In this document: positions 1-9,582 of the stretch, piece by piece
Layout: each line of letters opens with the position of its first letter
How positions within the stretch are numbered: the first letter of the stretch is position 1
NCBI RefSeq assembly: GCF_006376675.1
Contig: NZ_VEWK01000004.1
Coordinates: 372,001-436,000, forward strand
Length of the DNA: 64,000 bases
Direction of reading: 5' to 3'
Source: Brucella pecoris
GTDB lineage: Bacteria > Pseudomonadota > Alphaproteobacteria > Rhizobiales > Rhizobiaceae
Position numbers and translations under genes: made by a program
The notes under the pieces: model-generated
What the model was told of the DNA's origin: nothing
The model's database searches: none
What the model saw: the letters and a program-made list of their open reading frames with translations, nothing else

Positions 1-1502
1 AGGGTTGGATTTTCGGCCCCGCCTGTTGTGAACTGGCTGCCATCGGAAACGAACAGATTTTTGATGTCATGCGTCTGTCCGTGCTTGTTCACGACGCCAT
101 CCTGCGGCTTTTCGCTCATCCGGTTGGTGCCCAGATTATGCGTCGACGGATAGGGTGGCGTCGGGAAGGTGCGGACGGCACCGACAGCCTCATAGAGCGC
201 CTTGCCCTGCGCATAGGCATGGGTGCGCATGGCAATATCGTTCGGGTGATCGTCGTAATAGACATCGGGAACGGGCAAGCCGTGCTCGTCCTTTACGTCC
301 TTGCTCAGCGTGATGCGGTTTTTCTCCTGCGGCATGTCTTCGCCGACGATCCACAGGCCCGCCATGTTGACATAGTCATCCAGAGCCGAGGTGAAGCTGC
401 GTCCCCAACCGCCGGGATTGAGGAAGGCGGCCATGAAGGGCAGGCCGAGTGAGATTGTTTCCATCTCATAGCCGCCGACAAAACCCCGCTTCGGATTATG
501 CGCAGCCTCGTCGCGGATGATGCCCGCCATGGTGGTGCCGCGATACATATGAACCGGCTTTTCGAATGAGGCATAGACCGAACCCGTCGTATGGCGCAGA
601 TAATTGCGCCCGACCTGTCCCGACGAATTGGCAAGCCCGTCTGGAAATTTCGATGAGGCCGAGTTGAGCAGCAGGCGCGGGCTTTCGATCGAATTGCCTG
701 CTACGCAGACGATGCGCGCTTTCTGCAGATGCTGCTTGCCGTCCTTGTCGGCATAAAGCACGCCCGTCACTTTGCCTGCCGCATTATGCTCGATCTTGAG
801 CGCCGTGCATTCGGGGCGAACTTCCAGCTTGCCGGTTTCCTCACCTTTTGGAATTTCGGTATAAAGCGTCGACCATTTCGCACCCCATTTGCAGCCTTGA
901 AAGCAGAAACCGGTCTGCTGGCAGCCCATGCGGTCGTCACGCGGCGCGGAATTGATCGCCATGCGACCCGTATGACATTCCTTGTAGCCAAGCTTGTCGG
1001 CACCGGCCTTCATCACCTTGAAATTGTTGTTGCCCGGCAGGCCTTCAATGCCGTTGGTGCGCGTCACGCCCATCTTGTCTTCGGCCCTGGTATAATAAGG
1101 TTCTAGATCGGCAAGCGTGATCGGCCAGTCGAGCAGATTTGCCCCTTCGACCTTGCCGTAATGGGTCAGGGTCTGGAACTCGTAATCCTGAAAACGCAGC
1201 GATGCGCCAGCCCAGTGCGTGGTGGTGCCGCCGACGGCTTTCACGATCCATGCGGGCAGATTTGGGAAGTCCTTCGCGACCCGCCAGTCGCCGGACGTGG
1301 TGCGCCTGTCGAGCCAGGCAAGCTGCGCAAAGCTGTCCCATTCGTCATTGATGAAATCTTCGAATTCGTGGCGCTTTCCGGCTTCCAGAATAACGACGTC
1401 GATGCCTTTCTGCGCCAGCTCGTTGCCGAGCGTGCCGCCGCCTGCGCCGGAGCCGATGATGACGACGACCTTGTCGTCCTTGAGATCATATGGAGCAGCC
1501 AT
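1..1502 (-). CDS. GMC family oxidoreductase (gluconate 2-dehydrogenase large-subunit type), C-terminus off the window
   Basis: FAD-dependent alcohol/sugar oxidoreductase; the family oxidises a hydroxyl group using flavin, often passing electrons to a membrane cytochrome. About 500 codons are visible. The N-terminus has the dinucleotide-binding motif GSGAGGG (residues ~17-23) followed by the LEAG strand end, and near the edge a THNLGTNRM segment carries the expected active-site His; reading runs off in DGSQFTTGGAENPT, so roughly 20-30 residues are missing. The ATG at 1502 is preceded by a strong GGGAGGA. The small subunit gene lies 92 bases upstream in the same orientation, which supports a two-subunit periplasmic dehydrogenase. 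No cytochrome c subunit is visible; it may lie beyond position 1. The substrate is inferred only from the family. Confidence 0.9.
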   Translation of the reverse strand, partial: MAAPYDLKDDKVVVIIGSGAGGGTLGNELAQKGIDVVILEAGKRHEFEDFINDEWDSFAQLAWLDRRTTSGDWRVAKDFPNLPAWIVKAVGGTTTHWAGASLRFQDYEFQTLTHYGKVEGANLLDWPITLADLEPYYTRAEDKMGVTRTNGIEGLPGNNNFKVMKAGADKLGYKECHTGRMAINSAPRDDRMGCQQTGFCFQGCKWGAKWSTLYTEIPKGEETGKLEVRPECTALKIEHNAAGKVTGVLYADKDGKQHLQKARIVCVAGNSIESPRLLLNSASSKFPDGLANSSGQVGRNYLRHTTGSVYASFEKPVHMYRGTTMAGIIRDEAAHNPKRGFVGGYEMETISLGLPFMAAFLNPGGWGRSFTSALDDYVNMAGLWIVGEDMPQEKNRITLSKDVKDEHGLPVPDVYYDDHPNDIAMRTHAYAQGKALYEAVGAVRTFPTPPYPSTHNLGTNRMSEKPQDGVVNKHGQTHDIKNLFVSDGSQFTTGGAENPT

Positions 1503-1594
1503 GGTTTCCTCCCAATGCTTCGCCGTTTCCGCAAAACGCAAGGCGCTTGCAGGACGGTGGTGCCGCTTGGAATTGGTTGAGCTTGATCAGCCCC

Positions 1595-2149
1595 TTAAAG
1601 CCATTCGATATCGTCGAAGCCGCGCTTGATGTAACCGCCCTGGGAATAGGATTCGCCTTCGTAACCGAAGAGCGGCCAGATATCCTTCTGATTATAAAGG
1701 CCGGTCACAAGTCCGCTGCGCACCTTCTGGAAGAAGGGGCTTTTTTCGATATCGCGCAGGATCGCGACGCGCTCTTCCTCCCAGCCGAGCCCCAGATAGC
1801 CACCGGTTCCGGCACGCTTGTTCAAATCGGCAACACCGTCCTCGATCAGCTTTTTAAGCGTTTCGTCCTTGGCGGAATCCGTGTCGTAGGGCTTGACGGC
1901 AATGGCGTAAAAGCGGTCAGGCAGCTTGTCATGCGGATAGATATCGCGTGCGAGCTGGATGAGTGTCGCCATGGTTTCGGGCTTGAGCGTGGTGGTTTCG
2001 AGCGCCCATGCGAATTGCGGGCAGATAACGGCATTGCCGCTGATGACCAGCATGGCCCCAAGGCTCAGGCCTGCACCGCGCTTCAAGAGGTCGCGGCGGG
2101 AGAGCTTCTTTTTTTCATGGGTGGAAAGACCGTCGAAAACGGTTGTCAT
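1595..2149 (-). CDS. Gluconate 2-dehydrogenase subunit 3 family protein, Tat signal
   Basis: Small subunit that accompanies membrane-bound GMC dehydrogenases. The protein (184 aa) has a twin-arginine signal near its start (SRRDLLKRGAG, then a hydrophobic stretch ending near FAWAL), so it is predicted to be exported folded. The rest is the helical subunit-3 domain with the pattern ATLIQLARDIYPHDKLPDRFY. The ATG at 2149 is chosen because GGAGGAG lies just upstream; an in-frame upstream start at 2242 would add 31 residues before the Tat signal and is unlikely. It is first in an operon with the GMC large subunit. As Tat substrates often escort partners without a signal, this subunit may carry the large subunit across the membrane (inference). 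Confidence 0.85.
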   Translation of the reverse strand: MTTVFDGLSTHEKKKLSRRDLLKRGAGLSLGAMLVISGNAVICPQFAWALETTTLKPETMATLIQLARDIYPHDKLPDRFYAIAVKPYDTDSAKDETLKKLIEDGVADLNKRAGTGGYLGLGWEEERVAILRDIEKSPFFQKVRSGLVTGLYNQKDIWPLFGYEGESYSQGGYIKRGFDDIEWL

Positions 2150-2391
2150 TCGGTTCTCCTCCTTTGCTTGCCCATCCGGAATGGATGGACTGGCTGCGCG
2201 CACCCGAAGGTTTTTACCACCGGGAACGTTGGCGTCTGTCATGGCCGCTCCTCTCGGCCATGGCAGGCGATACAGGTGCCGGGCGGCTTATACCAAACCT
2301 CAATGAGATCGACTCATCTAGGTTTGGTTAAGCCCGTGCGGCGATTGAGCATTTTCAGAGCGTGATGCGTCAGCATCTTAGCGCCCTGGTA

Positions 2392-2787
2392 TTACTGGTA
2401 ACGGCCGCCACGCTGCAGTACTTCGATCTTGTAGCCGTCCGGGTCTTCGGCAAAGAAGAAACGGGCGAGCTGCACGCCGTTATTCTTGAAATCGACAAGC
2501 TTACCGACCTTGAAGCCGAGTTCGGTAAAGCGGGCATGTTCCGCATCGACATCGTTTACGGCAACGGCGAGGTGACCATAGCCATCACCCAGATTGTAAG
2601 GCTCCGTGCGCCCCTTGTTGACCGTCAGCTCGACTTCGAAGTCGGCTTCGGCATTGCGCAGATAGATCAGAGTGAAGGTTTCGAAATCGATGCGCTCGGC
2701 GATATCGAGGCCAAAGGCCTGATTGTAGAAGGAAACGGATTTTTCCTCATCGAGAACACGGATCATCGAATGGATGGCTTTAGCCAC
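2392..2787 (-). CDS. gloA: Lactoylglutathione lyase (glyoxalase I), VOC family
   Basis: Cytosolic enzyme that isomerises the hemithioacetal of methylglyoxal and glutathione to S-lactoylglutathione. The 131-aa protein has two VOC modules. The four metal ligands of family members are present: His6, Glu53, His72 and Glu122 (in EVLQ). Length matches the short bacterial type. The start is a GTG at 2787 with AGGAG about eight bases upstream. It stands alone between the dehydrogenase operon and a small RHH gene transcribed away from it. No regulatory site was recognised. Confidence 0.9.
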   Translation of the reverse strand: MAKAIHSMIRVLDEEKSVSFYNQAFGLDIAERIDFETFTLIYLRNAEADFEVELTVNKGRTEPYNLGDGYGHLAVAVNDVDAEHARFTELGFKVGKLVDFKNNGVQLARFFFAEDPDGYKIEVLQRGGRYQ

Positions 2788-2929
2788 AAGCTACTCCTGT
2801 TTCTTATGCCGCTTCGTCAAAAGCGGCTTGCGATTGTCTTGCTGGTTGTCGATTATGAAAGAAAAAACGACGGCGTGGTGGCAATCGGCTACCACAGCCA
2901 AGTTCGTGCTCTAAAGGATGGAGGAACCC

Positions 2930-3223
2930 ATGTGCAAGGTTTTCGCCGAGCAGGACCCGGAAGGCTACCGGCAGATCAATCGCTCTGTGCGCATTGGCGG
3001 TCATTCCACCAGCATTCAACTGGAAGCGACGTTCTGGCGACTGCTGGATGAGATCGCGGCCAGCCAGAACCTGACCACACCACGCTTCATCTCGACGCTC
3101 TACGATGAAGCGCTGGAGGCCAATGGCGCGATCCCGAATTTTGCATCCATGCTACGCACCACCTGCGCGCTTTACCTCATGGGGCATCGCCCCGAGACGG
3201 CTGTCTGTGAGGAAGCGGCCTGA
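2930..3223 (+). CDS. Ribbon-helix-helix domain protein
   Basis: A 97-aa protein with a ribbon-helix-helix-like core: SVRIGGHSTSIQLEATFWRLLDEIAASQ gives the beta strand and first helix, then LTTPRFISTLYDEAL the second. Proteins of this type are common in Rhizobiales as stand-alone putative DNA-binding proteins with no toxin partner. The ATG at 2930 is preferred over 2918 because GGAGGA sits at 2920-2925. The downstream gene is mrp, separated by an octamer-repeat inverted element. No toxin gene is adjacent. Function is unknown. Confidence 0.75.
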   Translation: MCKVFAEQDPEGYRQINRSVRIGGHSTSIQLEATFWRLLDEIAASQNLTTPRFISTLYDEALEANGAIPNFASMLRTTCALYLMGHRPETAVCEEAA

Positions 3224-3253
3224 ATGAGCCCCGAATGAGGCATTGGCCTCTTG

Positions 3254-3381
3254 GTGAAAAGGGAATAAGGCAGTAACAGTAAGGGAATATGGGAATAGGG
3301 GAGTAAGGGAATAGGTGGTCACGCGGTGTGTTCGTTTCGAGGAACATACTCCCGTACGCCCCTATTCCCTTACTCCCCTGA
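3254..3381. repeat. Inverted octamer-repeat element upstream of mrp
   Basis: Low-complexity arms built from GGGAATA/GGGAGTA units. An 18-base arm GGGGAGTAAGGGAATAGG (3298-3315) is perfectly complementary to 3361-3378. The 45-base loop holds a smaller hairpin (GTTC...GAAC, about 3341-3356). The right arm ends a few bases before the likely mrp ribosome-binding site (AAGGGAA, ~3383-3389), so the structure lies in the mrp leader or promoter. It resembles the elements at 4579-4717 and 30162-30374. Confidence 0.85.
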
Positions 3382-3394
3382 CAAGGGAATCGAA

Positions 3395-4579
3395 ATGGCA
3401 AGCGTAACGCGCGAACAGGTTCTGGAACGGCTGAAGACCGTGACTGGGCCGGATTTCGAAAGCGATGTTGTGTCGCTCGGACTGGTATCGGATATCTTCA
3501 TTGCCGATGGCAAGGTCTTCTTCTCCATCACGGTTCCTGCCGAGCGCGCCGATGCGCTGGAGCCGATGCGGCTTGCCGCGGAAAAGGCCGTGAAGGAAAT
3601 TCCAGGCGTTTCCGGTGCGCTGGTCACACTGACGGCTGAAAAGAGAGGCGGTCGCACCAGCGATGACGCCCCGCCACCGCCAAAGCCGCAATCCACCCAT
3701 CAGGCGCGTCCGGCTGCCGCCGCATCCGCGCCGCACCGCCATCCCGCGCCACCGCAGCGTGCGGCGACGAAACCCGGCATTCCGGGCGTTGGCGCGATCA
3801 TCGCTGTCGCATCGGGCAAGGGCGGGGTCGGCAAGTCCACCACGGCGGTCAATCTTGCGCTCGGCCTTGCCGCCAACGGGCTGAAGATCGGCATTCTCGA
3901 CGCCGATATTTACGGGCCGTCCATGCCGCGCCTGCTTGGCCTTTCCGGTCGTCCGGAAACCGTCGAGGGCCGCATCCTGAAGCCGATGGAAAATTACGGT
4001 ATCAAGGTCATGTCGATGGGCTTCATGGTCGATGAGGAAACGCCGATGATCTGGCGCGGGCCGATGGTCATGTCGGCGCTGACGCAGATGCTGCGCGAAG
4101 TGGCCTGGGGCGAGCTTGACGTTCTCGTCGTCGACATGCCGCCCGGCACCGGCGACGCACAGCTCACCATGGCGCAGCAGGTGCCGCTGGCGGGCGCCGT
4201 GGTCGTTTCGACACCGCAGGATCTGGCGCTGATCGACGCGCGCAAAGGGCTCAACATGTTCCGCAAGGTGGATGTGCCGCTTCTGGGTATCGTCGAAAAC
4301 ATGAGCTATTTCATCGCGCCCGACACCGGCGCGCGCTACGATATTTTCGGCAATGGCGGCGCGCGCAGGGAAGCGGAACGTCTCGACGTGCCGTTCCTGG
4401 GCGAAGTGCCGCTGCATATGGATGTGCGCGCCTATTCGGACGCTGGCACGCCGATCACCGTCCATGAACCGGATAGCGAGCACGCGAAAATCTATCGCGA
4501 GATAGCCCGGAAGGTCTGGGAGAACATGAAAGGCGGCAAGGGCGCTGGCAGGCCAGCACCGGCGATTGTCTTTGATTAG
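3395..4579 (+). CDS. mrp: Mrp/NBP35-type P-loop ATPase, Fe-S carrier family, lacking all cysteines
   Basis: MRP-family proteins (ApbC/Ind1) bind or carry Fe-S clusters. This 394-aa protein has an N-terminal MIP18/DUF59-type domain (~1-85), a Pro/Ala-rich linker (~90-130), then a deviant Walker A GKGGVGKS, a DADIYGPSMPR motif and DMPPGTGD. In characterised members a C-terminal CxxC bridges the cluster after the ENMS motif; here that segment reads ENMSYFIAPDTGARYDIFG, and no cysteine occurs anywhere in the predicted protein. A cysteine-ligated cluster is therefore not possible as read. The start at 3395 (MASVTREQ) is chosen for family fit and the nearby AAGGGAA. The gene lies between two octamer-repeat elements and converges on pgm. 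Confidence 0.92.
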   Translation: MASVTREQVLERLKTVTGPDFESDVVSLGLVSDIFIADGKVFFSITVPAERADALEPMRLAAEKAVKEIPGVSGALVTLTAEKRGGRTSDDAPPPPKPQSTHQARPAAAASAPHRHPAPPQRAATKPGIPGVGAIIAVASGKGGVGKSTTAVNLALGLAANGLKIGILDADIYGPSMPRLLGLSGRPETVEGRILKPMENYGIKVMSMGFMVDEETPMIWRGPMVMSALTQMLREVAWGELDVLVVDMPPGTGDAQLTMAQQVPLAGAVVVSTPQDLALIDARKGLNMFRKVDVPLLGIVENMSYFIAPDTGARYDIFGNGGARREAERLDVPFLGEVPLHMDVRAYSDAGTPITVHEPDSEHAKIYREIARKVWENMKGGKGAGRPAPAIVFD

Positions 4580-4717
4580 GGGAGTAAGGGGTAAGGGGTT
4601 AAGGCAGTAGGGCAGTAAGGCATTATGTTAAGGGAATAGGGGAATATGTTTTGATTGCGGATGACCGCGCCAACCATATCCTTCTCTGCCCTACTGCCCT
4701 ACTGCCCTACTGCCCTA
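4579..4717. repeat. Inverted octamer-repeat element with VNTR between convergent mrp and pgm
   Basis: The left arm (from 4579) is AGGGGAGTAAGG-like and contains CAGTAGGGCAGTAAGG. The right arm carries four tandem copies of CTGCCCTA (4686-4693, 4694-4701, 4702-4709, 4710-4717), the complement of the AGGGCAGT octamer. The arms are complementary (for example CAGTAGGGCAGTA against TACTGCCCTACTG). The element starts at the mrp stop and ends one base before the pgm stop codon, filling the whole convergent gap. The AGGGCAGT octamer is the unit of the known hypervariable Brucella typing loci (HOOF-Prints). Confidence 0.9.
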
Positions 4718-4718
4718 C

Positions 4719-6383
<1,665 letters not shown>

Positions 6384-6419
6384 TTAACTCGTCGGCTTTT
6401 GTGCCCTTTGCAAGACAAC

Positions 6420-6510
6420 ATAAGCAGTTTCAGGAAAAGTGCGAAGCGGTTTTCCGCGAGAAACTGCGTACAAAACAAACAGATAGAACGATTTTAAGAT
6501 CGTTCTATAT
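6420..6510 (+). repeat. Bru-RS-like palindromic repeat, divergent copy
   Basis: Same two-module plan as the other copies: hairpin 1 (GCAGTTTC ... GAAACTGC around GGAAAAGTGCGAAGCGG), an AAAACAAACAGA linker, then a short second hairpin (AGAACGATTTTAAGATCGTTCT). The second module is shorter than in other copies. It lies between divergent pgm and the AraC gene and may overlap their promoters. Confidence 0.7.
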
Positions 6511-6573
6511 CAAACTTATTGATTGAAAATAACAAAGCGTGTGTTTGCCGCTCGCCATGCTACAAATTCTGCC

Positions 6574-7434
6574 ATGATCGACAATGCTTGTCCCATCAAT
6601 GGCCCGCGCGATGTGATGCGGCTGAAACGCGACGACGCTACCGGCCTCGAAGCCGTGGCGGCTCGTTTCCACAGCCACGCCTATGACATGCATTTTCATG
6701 ACGAATGGCTCGTCGGCGTGACCCATGCGGGCGTGCAGGATTTTTTCTGCCGGGGCAGACGGCGGCAGAGCACGCCGGGGCGGGTGATTCTCATCGAGCC
6801 GGGCGAACGCCATGACGGGCAGGCGGTCGCGGCGGACGGTTTTGCCTATAACATGCTCTATATGCCGCAATCGCTGGTCAGAAGCGCAATGGGCGGCAAT
6901 GACGCCCATATCGGCTTTCGCGAGACGCTGGCCGATGATGGACAGTTGTTCCATGCGGTCGCCCGCGCCTGCGAGGCGATTTTCCGCGAAGCGCCGCGCC
7001 TGATGATCGAAGACTGCTGCGATCAGGTGACGAACCATCTTGCCCGGCATCTTGGGCAGGAGGCGACAGAAAAAGGCTCGGCTCCGCACCCGGTCGCATC
7101 CCGCGCCATGGACTATCTGCGGGCGCGCTTCGACGAGGAGTTCGGCCTTGATGAACTGGCGGAAGCGGTTGGGGCTGCCGACCGTTTCCAGCTTTCACGC
7201 GGGTTTCGGCGTGAATACGGCACCTCGCCGCATGCCTGTCTGGTGCAGTTGCGCCTTGCCGAGGCACGGCGTCTGTTGCGCGAAAAAGTAGCGCCAGCGG
7301 AAGCAGCCGCGCTCAGCGGATTTGCCGACCAGAGCCATATGGGGCGCTGGTTCCGCCGCGCCTATGGCATGACGCCCGCCGCCTATCGCCGGGGACGCAC
7401 AAACGTTCCAGAAATTGCGGTGAAAAGCCGTTAG
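6574..7434 (+). CDS. AraC family transcriptional regulator
   Basis: A 286-aa regulator with an N-terminal cupin-like sensor domain (HSHAYDMHFHDEWLVGVTHAG; PGRVILIEPGERHDG) and a C-terminal pair of helix-turn-helix motifs (residues ~185-275: FGLDELAEAVGAADRFQLSRGFRREYGTSPHACLVQLRLAEARRLL, then FADQSHMGRWFRRAYGMTPAAYRRG). ATG at 6574 is the first plausible start; a TTG at 6523 would extend it by 17 residues. The DUF2000 gene follows 26 bases downstream and is the likely target or partner. The ligand is unknown. Confidence 0.85.
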   Translation: MIDNACPINGPRDVMRLKRDDATGLEAVAARFHSHAYDMHFHDEWLVGVTHAGVQDFFCRGRRRQSTPGRVILIEPGERHDGQAVAADGFAYNMLYMPQSLVRSAMGGNDAHIGFRETLADDGQLFHAVARACEAIFREAPRLMIEDCCDQVTNHLARHLGQEATEKGSAPHPVASRAMDYLRARFDEEFGLDELAEAVGAADRFQLSRGFRREYGTSPHACLVQLRLAEARRLLREKVAPAEAAALSGFADQSHMGRWFRRAYGMTPAAYRRGRTNVPEIAVKSR

Positions 7435-7460
7435 GTCTTCTCTCGAAAAGAGGAAGACCG

Positions 7461-7871
7461 ATGATTTTCGATACCAAAGTAGCCATTCTCGTCCTGCACG
7501 ATCTGCCTGTCTGGCAGAAGCTCAACGTCACCGCCTTCATCGCAACCGGCATATCCGGCGCGGTGCCGCACGCCATGGGCGATCCTTATGAGGATGCGGC
7601 AGGCCGCAAACATGCGCGTCTGCTGGGCCAGCCGATGCTGATTTTCTCAGCAACACCGGATGTCCTGCAGCGGGCATGGCAGCAATCGATCCAGCGCGAT
7701 CTCATCCGTGCGCCCTATGTGCGGGCCATGTTCGATACCGGGCATGATGTCGCCAACCGTGCCGTATTCAAGGCGGAAAATGCCGACGCGCCCGATCTGG
7801 TCGGCCTTGCGCTTTATGGCCCCAAGAAGGATATCGACAAGGCCATCAAGGGTTCTAGTCTGCATCCTTGA
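7461..7871 (+). CDS. DUF2000 family protein
   Basis: A 136-aa soluble protein beginning MIFDTKVAILVLHDLPVWQKLNVTAF, the typical DUF2000 opening, with a conserved GHD segment (FDTGHDVANRAV) and a C-terminal LVGLALYGPKKDIDKAIKG. The family has a peptidyl-tRNA hydrolase-like fold in solved members, but no activity is established. It follows the AraC regulator in the same orientation. Its last 17 bases overlap the 3' end of the convergent ROK regulator. Confidence 0.8.
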   Translation: MIFDTKVAILVLHDLPVWQKLNVTAFIATGISGAVPHAMGDPYEDAAGRKHARLLGQPMLIFSATPDVLQRAWQQSIQRDLIRAPYVRAMFDTGHDVANRAVFKAENADAPDLVGLALYGPKKDIDKAIKGSSLHP

Positions 7872-9162
7872 ACAGGACGCTCTGATCGAACAGATAGCGG
7901 TTGGAGAGCGGCAGGCTTGCCGCGCCCATCGCCTTGGCATGGACGCCAACCTTGCCTTCGATGATCTTCGGTGCCCGCAGGCCCTGCAGGTCAAGGCATG
8001 AAAGCTCCACGCGGGTCGCTTCCACGATGCGATGGCGTACATTGCCTGGCAGCCAGCCGTCGATGACTGCGGCGGGAAAGTCGATGACGGAGGCGGCCGC
8101 CACCGTCGCATGCGCCAGCCCGCGTGCGGCAAGCGCCACCCATTCGTCGAGCGGCGTGCCGAAATTGCGCCAGTTTTCCGGCGAAAGCCACAGGTCGTCG
8201 GAAGGCAGATTGCGTTCCTGCAACATGCGTTCGAGAACGAACAGAGAGGCCGTATCGATAAGCTGCAAGGTCTCGCCGCGTTCCCAGGTTCCGCGCATGC
8301 GCATCGGCATGGAGCCAAGCGCGCCTGCATTGCCGGTGCGCCCCGGATAGAGCGTGTTGTTCAGCACCACGCCGCCGCCGATGAACGAGCCAATGAAGAA
8401 ATAGACGAAATCGGTGAATTCTGGTCCGCGGCCAAAGGTCAATTCTGCGCCGCAAGCCGCCGTGCCGTCATTCTGCACGAAGACCGGAAACGAAAACGCC
8501 TTGGCAAAATCGGTGACCAGATCAGCGCCGAGCCATGCATCCAGATCCTCGGCAGGCGCACCGACTTCCTCGACCCAGTTCCACAATTCAAAGGGCAATG
8601 CGATGCCAAGGCCTGCGATGCGGTCACGCTTGCCGGGATCGAGTGCTTCGGTGAAAGCGGCGACGCTGTCGATGGCAAAACGGCGGATTTCACTCGGCAC
8701 AGGCCAGCGATAGGTAATGTGCCGCCGTTCGCGGATCGTGCCCAGAAAATCCATCAGGATGATTTCCGCGCTGCGCCGCCCGATCTTGAGACCGAAGGAG
8801 AAAACCCCGTCGGCGGCAAGGCGCATCGGCATGGAGGGCTGGCCGACACGACCGCGCACCCGTTCGCCCTGCGTAATGAGGCCGTCTTTTTCCAGCGCAC
8901 GAATGATGACGGAAACCGTCTGCGCCGAAAGCCCGGTCAGGCGGGCAATGTCGGCGCGGGCAAGCTGGCCATGCCTGCGTACAAGCGCCAGAACCAGCCG
9001 CTCATTATAGGCACGCACGCCGATCTGGTTGGAACCGCGATTGACGCTCGCGCCGGGTCCGGCGAATTGCAGCATGGCAGGGCCCGGAGTGCCGGAAAGA
9101 GTGCCGGAAAGCGTATCGGCAGACCTGTTGTCTGGCTCGCCTTCAACTTTATGCCTGACCAT
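7855..9162 (-). CDS. frcR: ROK family transcriptional regulator, likely repressor of the frc operon
   Basis: The 435-aa protein has an N-terminal winged HTH (ARADIARLTGLSAQTVSVIIRALEKDGLI) followed by a ROK sugar-kinase-like domain with a GLGIALPFELWNW strand, VQNDGTAACGAELTFGRG and IGGGVVLNNTLYPGRTGNAGALG. In S. meliloti the frcBCAK genes are adjacent to a ROK regulator named frcR, and the same divergent arrangement occurs here; the symbol is used on that basis. The ATG at 9162 has GGGAGAGG directly upstream and is preferred over 9213. A perfect inverted repeat in front of frcB (9481-9507) is the best operator candidate. The 3' end overlaps the DUF2000 gene. Confidence 0.85.
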   Translation of the reverse strand: MVRHKVEGEPDNRSADTLSGTLSGTPGPAMLQFAGPGASVNRGSNQIGVRAYNERLVLALVRRHGQLARADIARLTGLSAQTVSVIIRALEKDGLITQGERVRGRVGQPSMPMRLAADGVFSFGLKIGRRSAEIILMDFLGTIRERRHITYRWPVPSEIRRFAIDSVAAFTEALDPGKRDRIAGLGIALPFELWNWVEEVGAPAEDLDAWLGADLVTDFAKAFSFPVFVQNDGTAACGAELTFGRGPEFTDFVYFFIGSFIGGGVVLNNTLYPGRTGNAGALGSMPMRMRGTWERGETLQLIDTASLFVLERMLQERNLPSDDLWLSPENWRNFGTPLDEWVALAARGLAHATVAAASVIDFPAAVIDGWLPGNVRHRIVEATRVELSCLDLQGLRAPKIIEGKVGVHAKAMGAASLPLSNRYLFDQSVLFKDAD

Positions 9163-9229
9163 AGCCTCTCCCAGATCCCGTGCCCATGAAATGCAGTCTT
9201 GCAGTGCTGCCATGGAATGCCGGAGTTCC

Positions 9230-9336
9230 TAGAGCGCCGTGTGTCCGTCCGGATGCACAAAGACCGCTCTAACCATTTGTTTTCACGCATTTTCGGACGC
9301 AAAGCCGTTTCACACTTTTGCTCGAAATGCTCTAAA
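9230..9336 (-). repeat. Bru-RS-like palindromic repeat between frcR and frcB
   Basis: Read on the reverse strand it has the family core (GCAAAAGTGTGAAACGG within hairpin 1), the GAAAACAAATGG linker and a second hairpin ending GGCGCTCTA. Both ends carry TAGAGC-type sequence. It occupies about a quarter of the 420-base divergent intergenic region. Confidence 0.8.
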
Positions 9337-9480
9337 CCAATCACCGAAGGAGAAAAAGCCCCAATCGCAAGAGATATGAAATAAAAACAATCGCTTAAGA
9401 TGGGGCGCATGATCAAACGGCAAGCCTGTCGCGCGTCCCTACCAGCCCTCTCTCCTCCGCGTCGCAGAGTGACACAGCAT

Positions 9481-9507
9481 ATTAATAAATCAAGTGGATT
9501 TATTAAT
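9481..9507. promoter_or_regulatory. Candidate FrcR operator (perfect inverted repeat)
   Basis: ATTAATAAATC (9481-9491), five-base spacer AAGTG, then GATTTATTAAT (9497-9507): 11-base perfect arms, 76 bases before the frcB start. The AT-rich outer arms resemble operators of ROK repressors such as NagC/Mlc. Binding by FrcR is inferred from position. Confidence 0.65.
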
Positions 9508-9582
9508 TGACTCTCTTTTGAAGCCGTGTTTTGCTTCTCCCATGCCGGGGGAAGAGGACCGGTTTCACTCTGGGAGGAGTCC

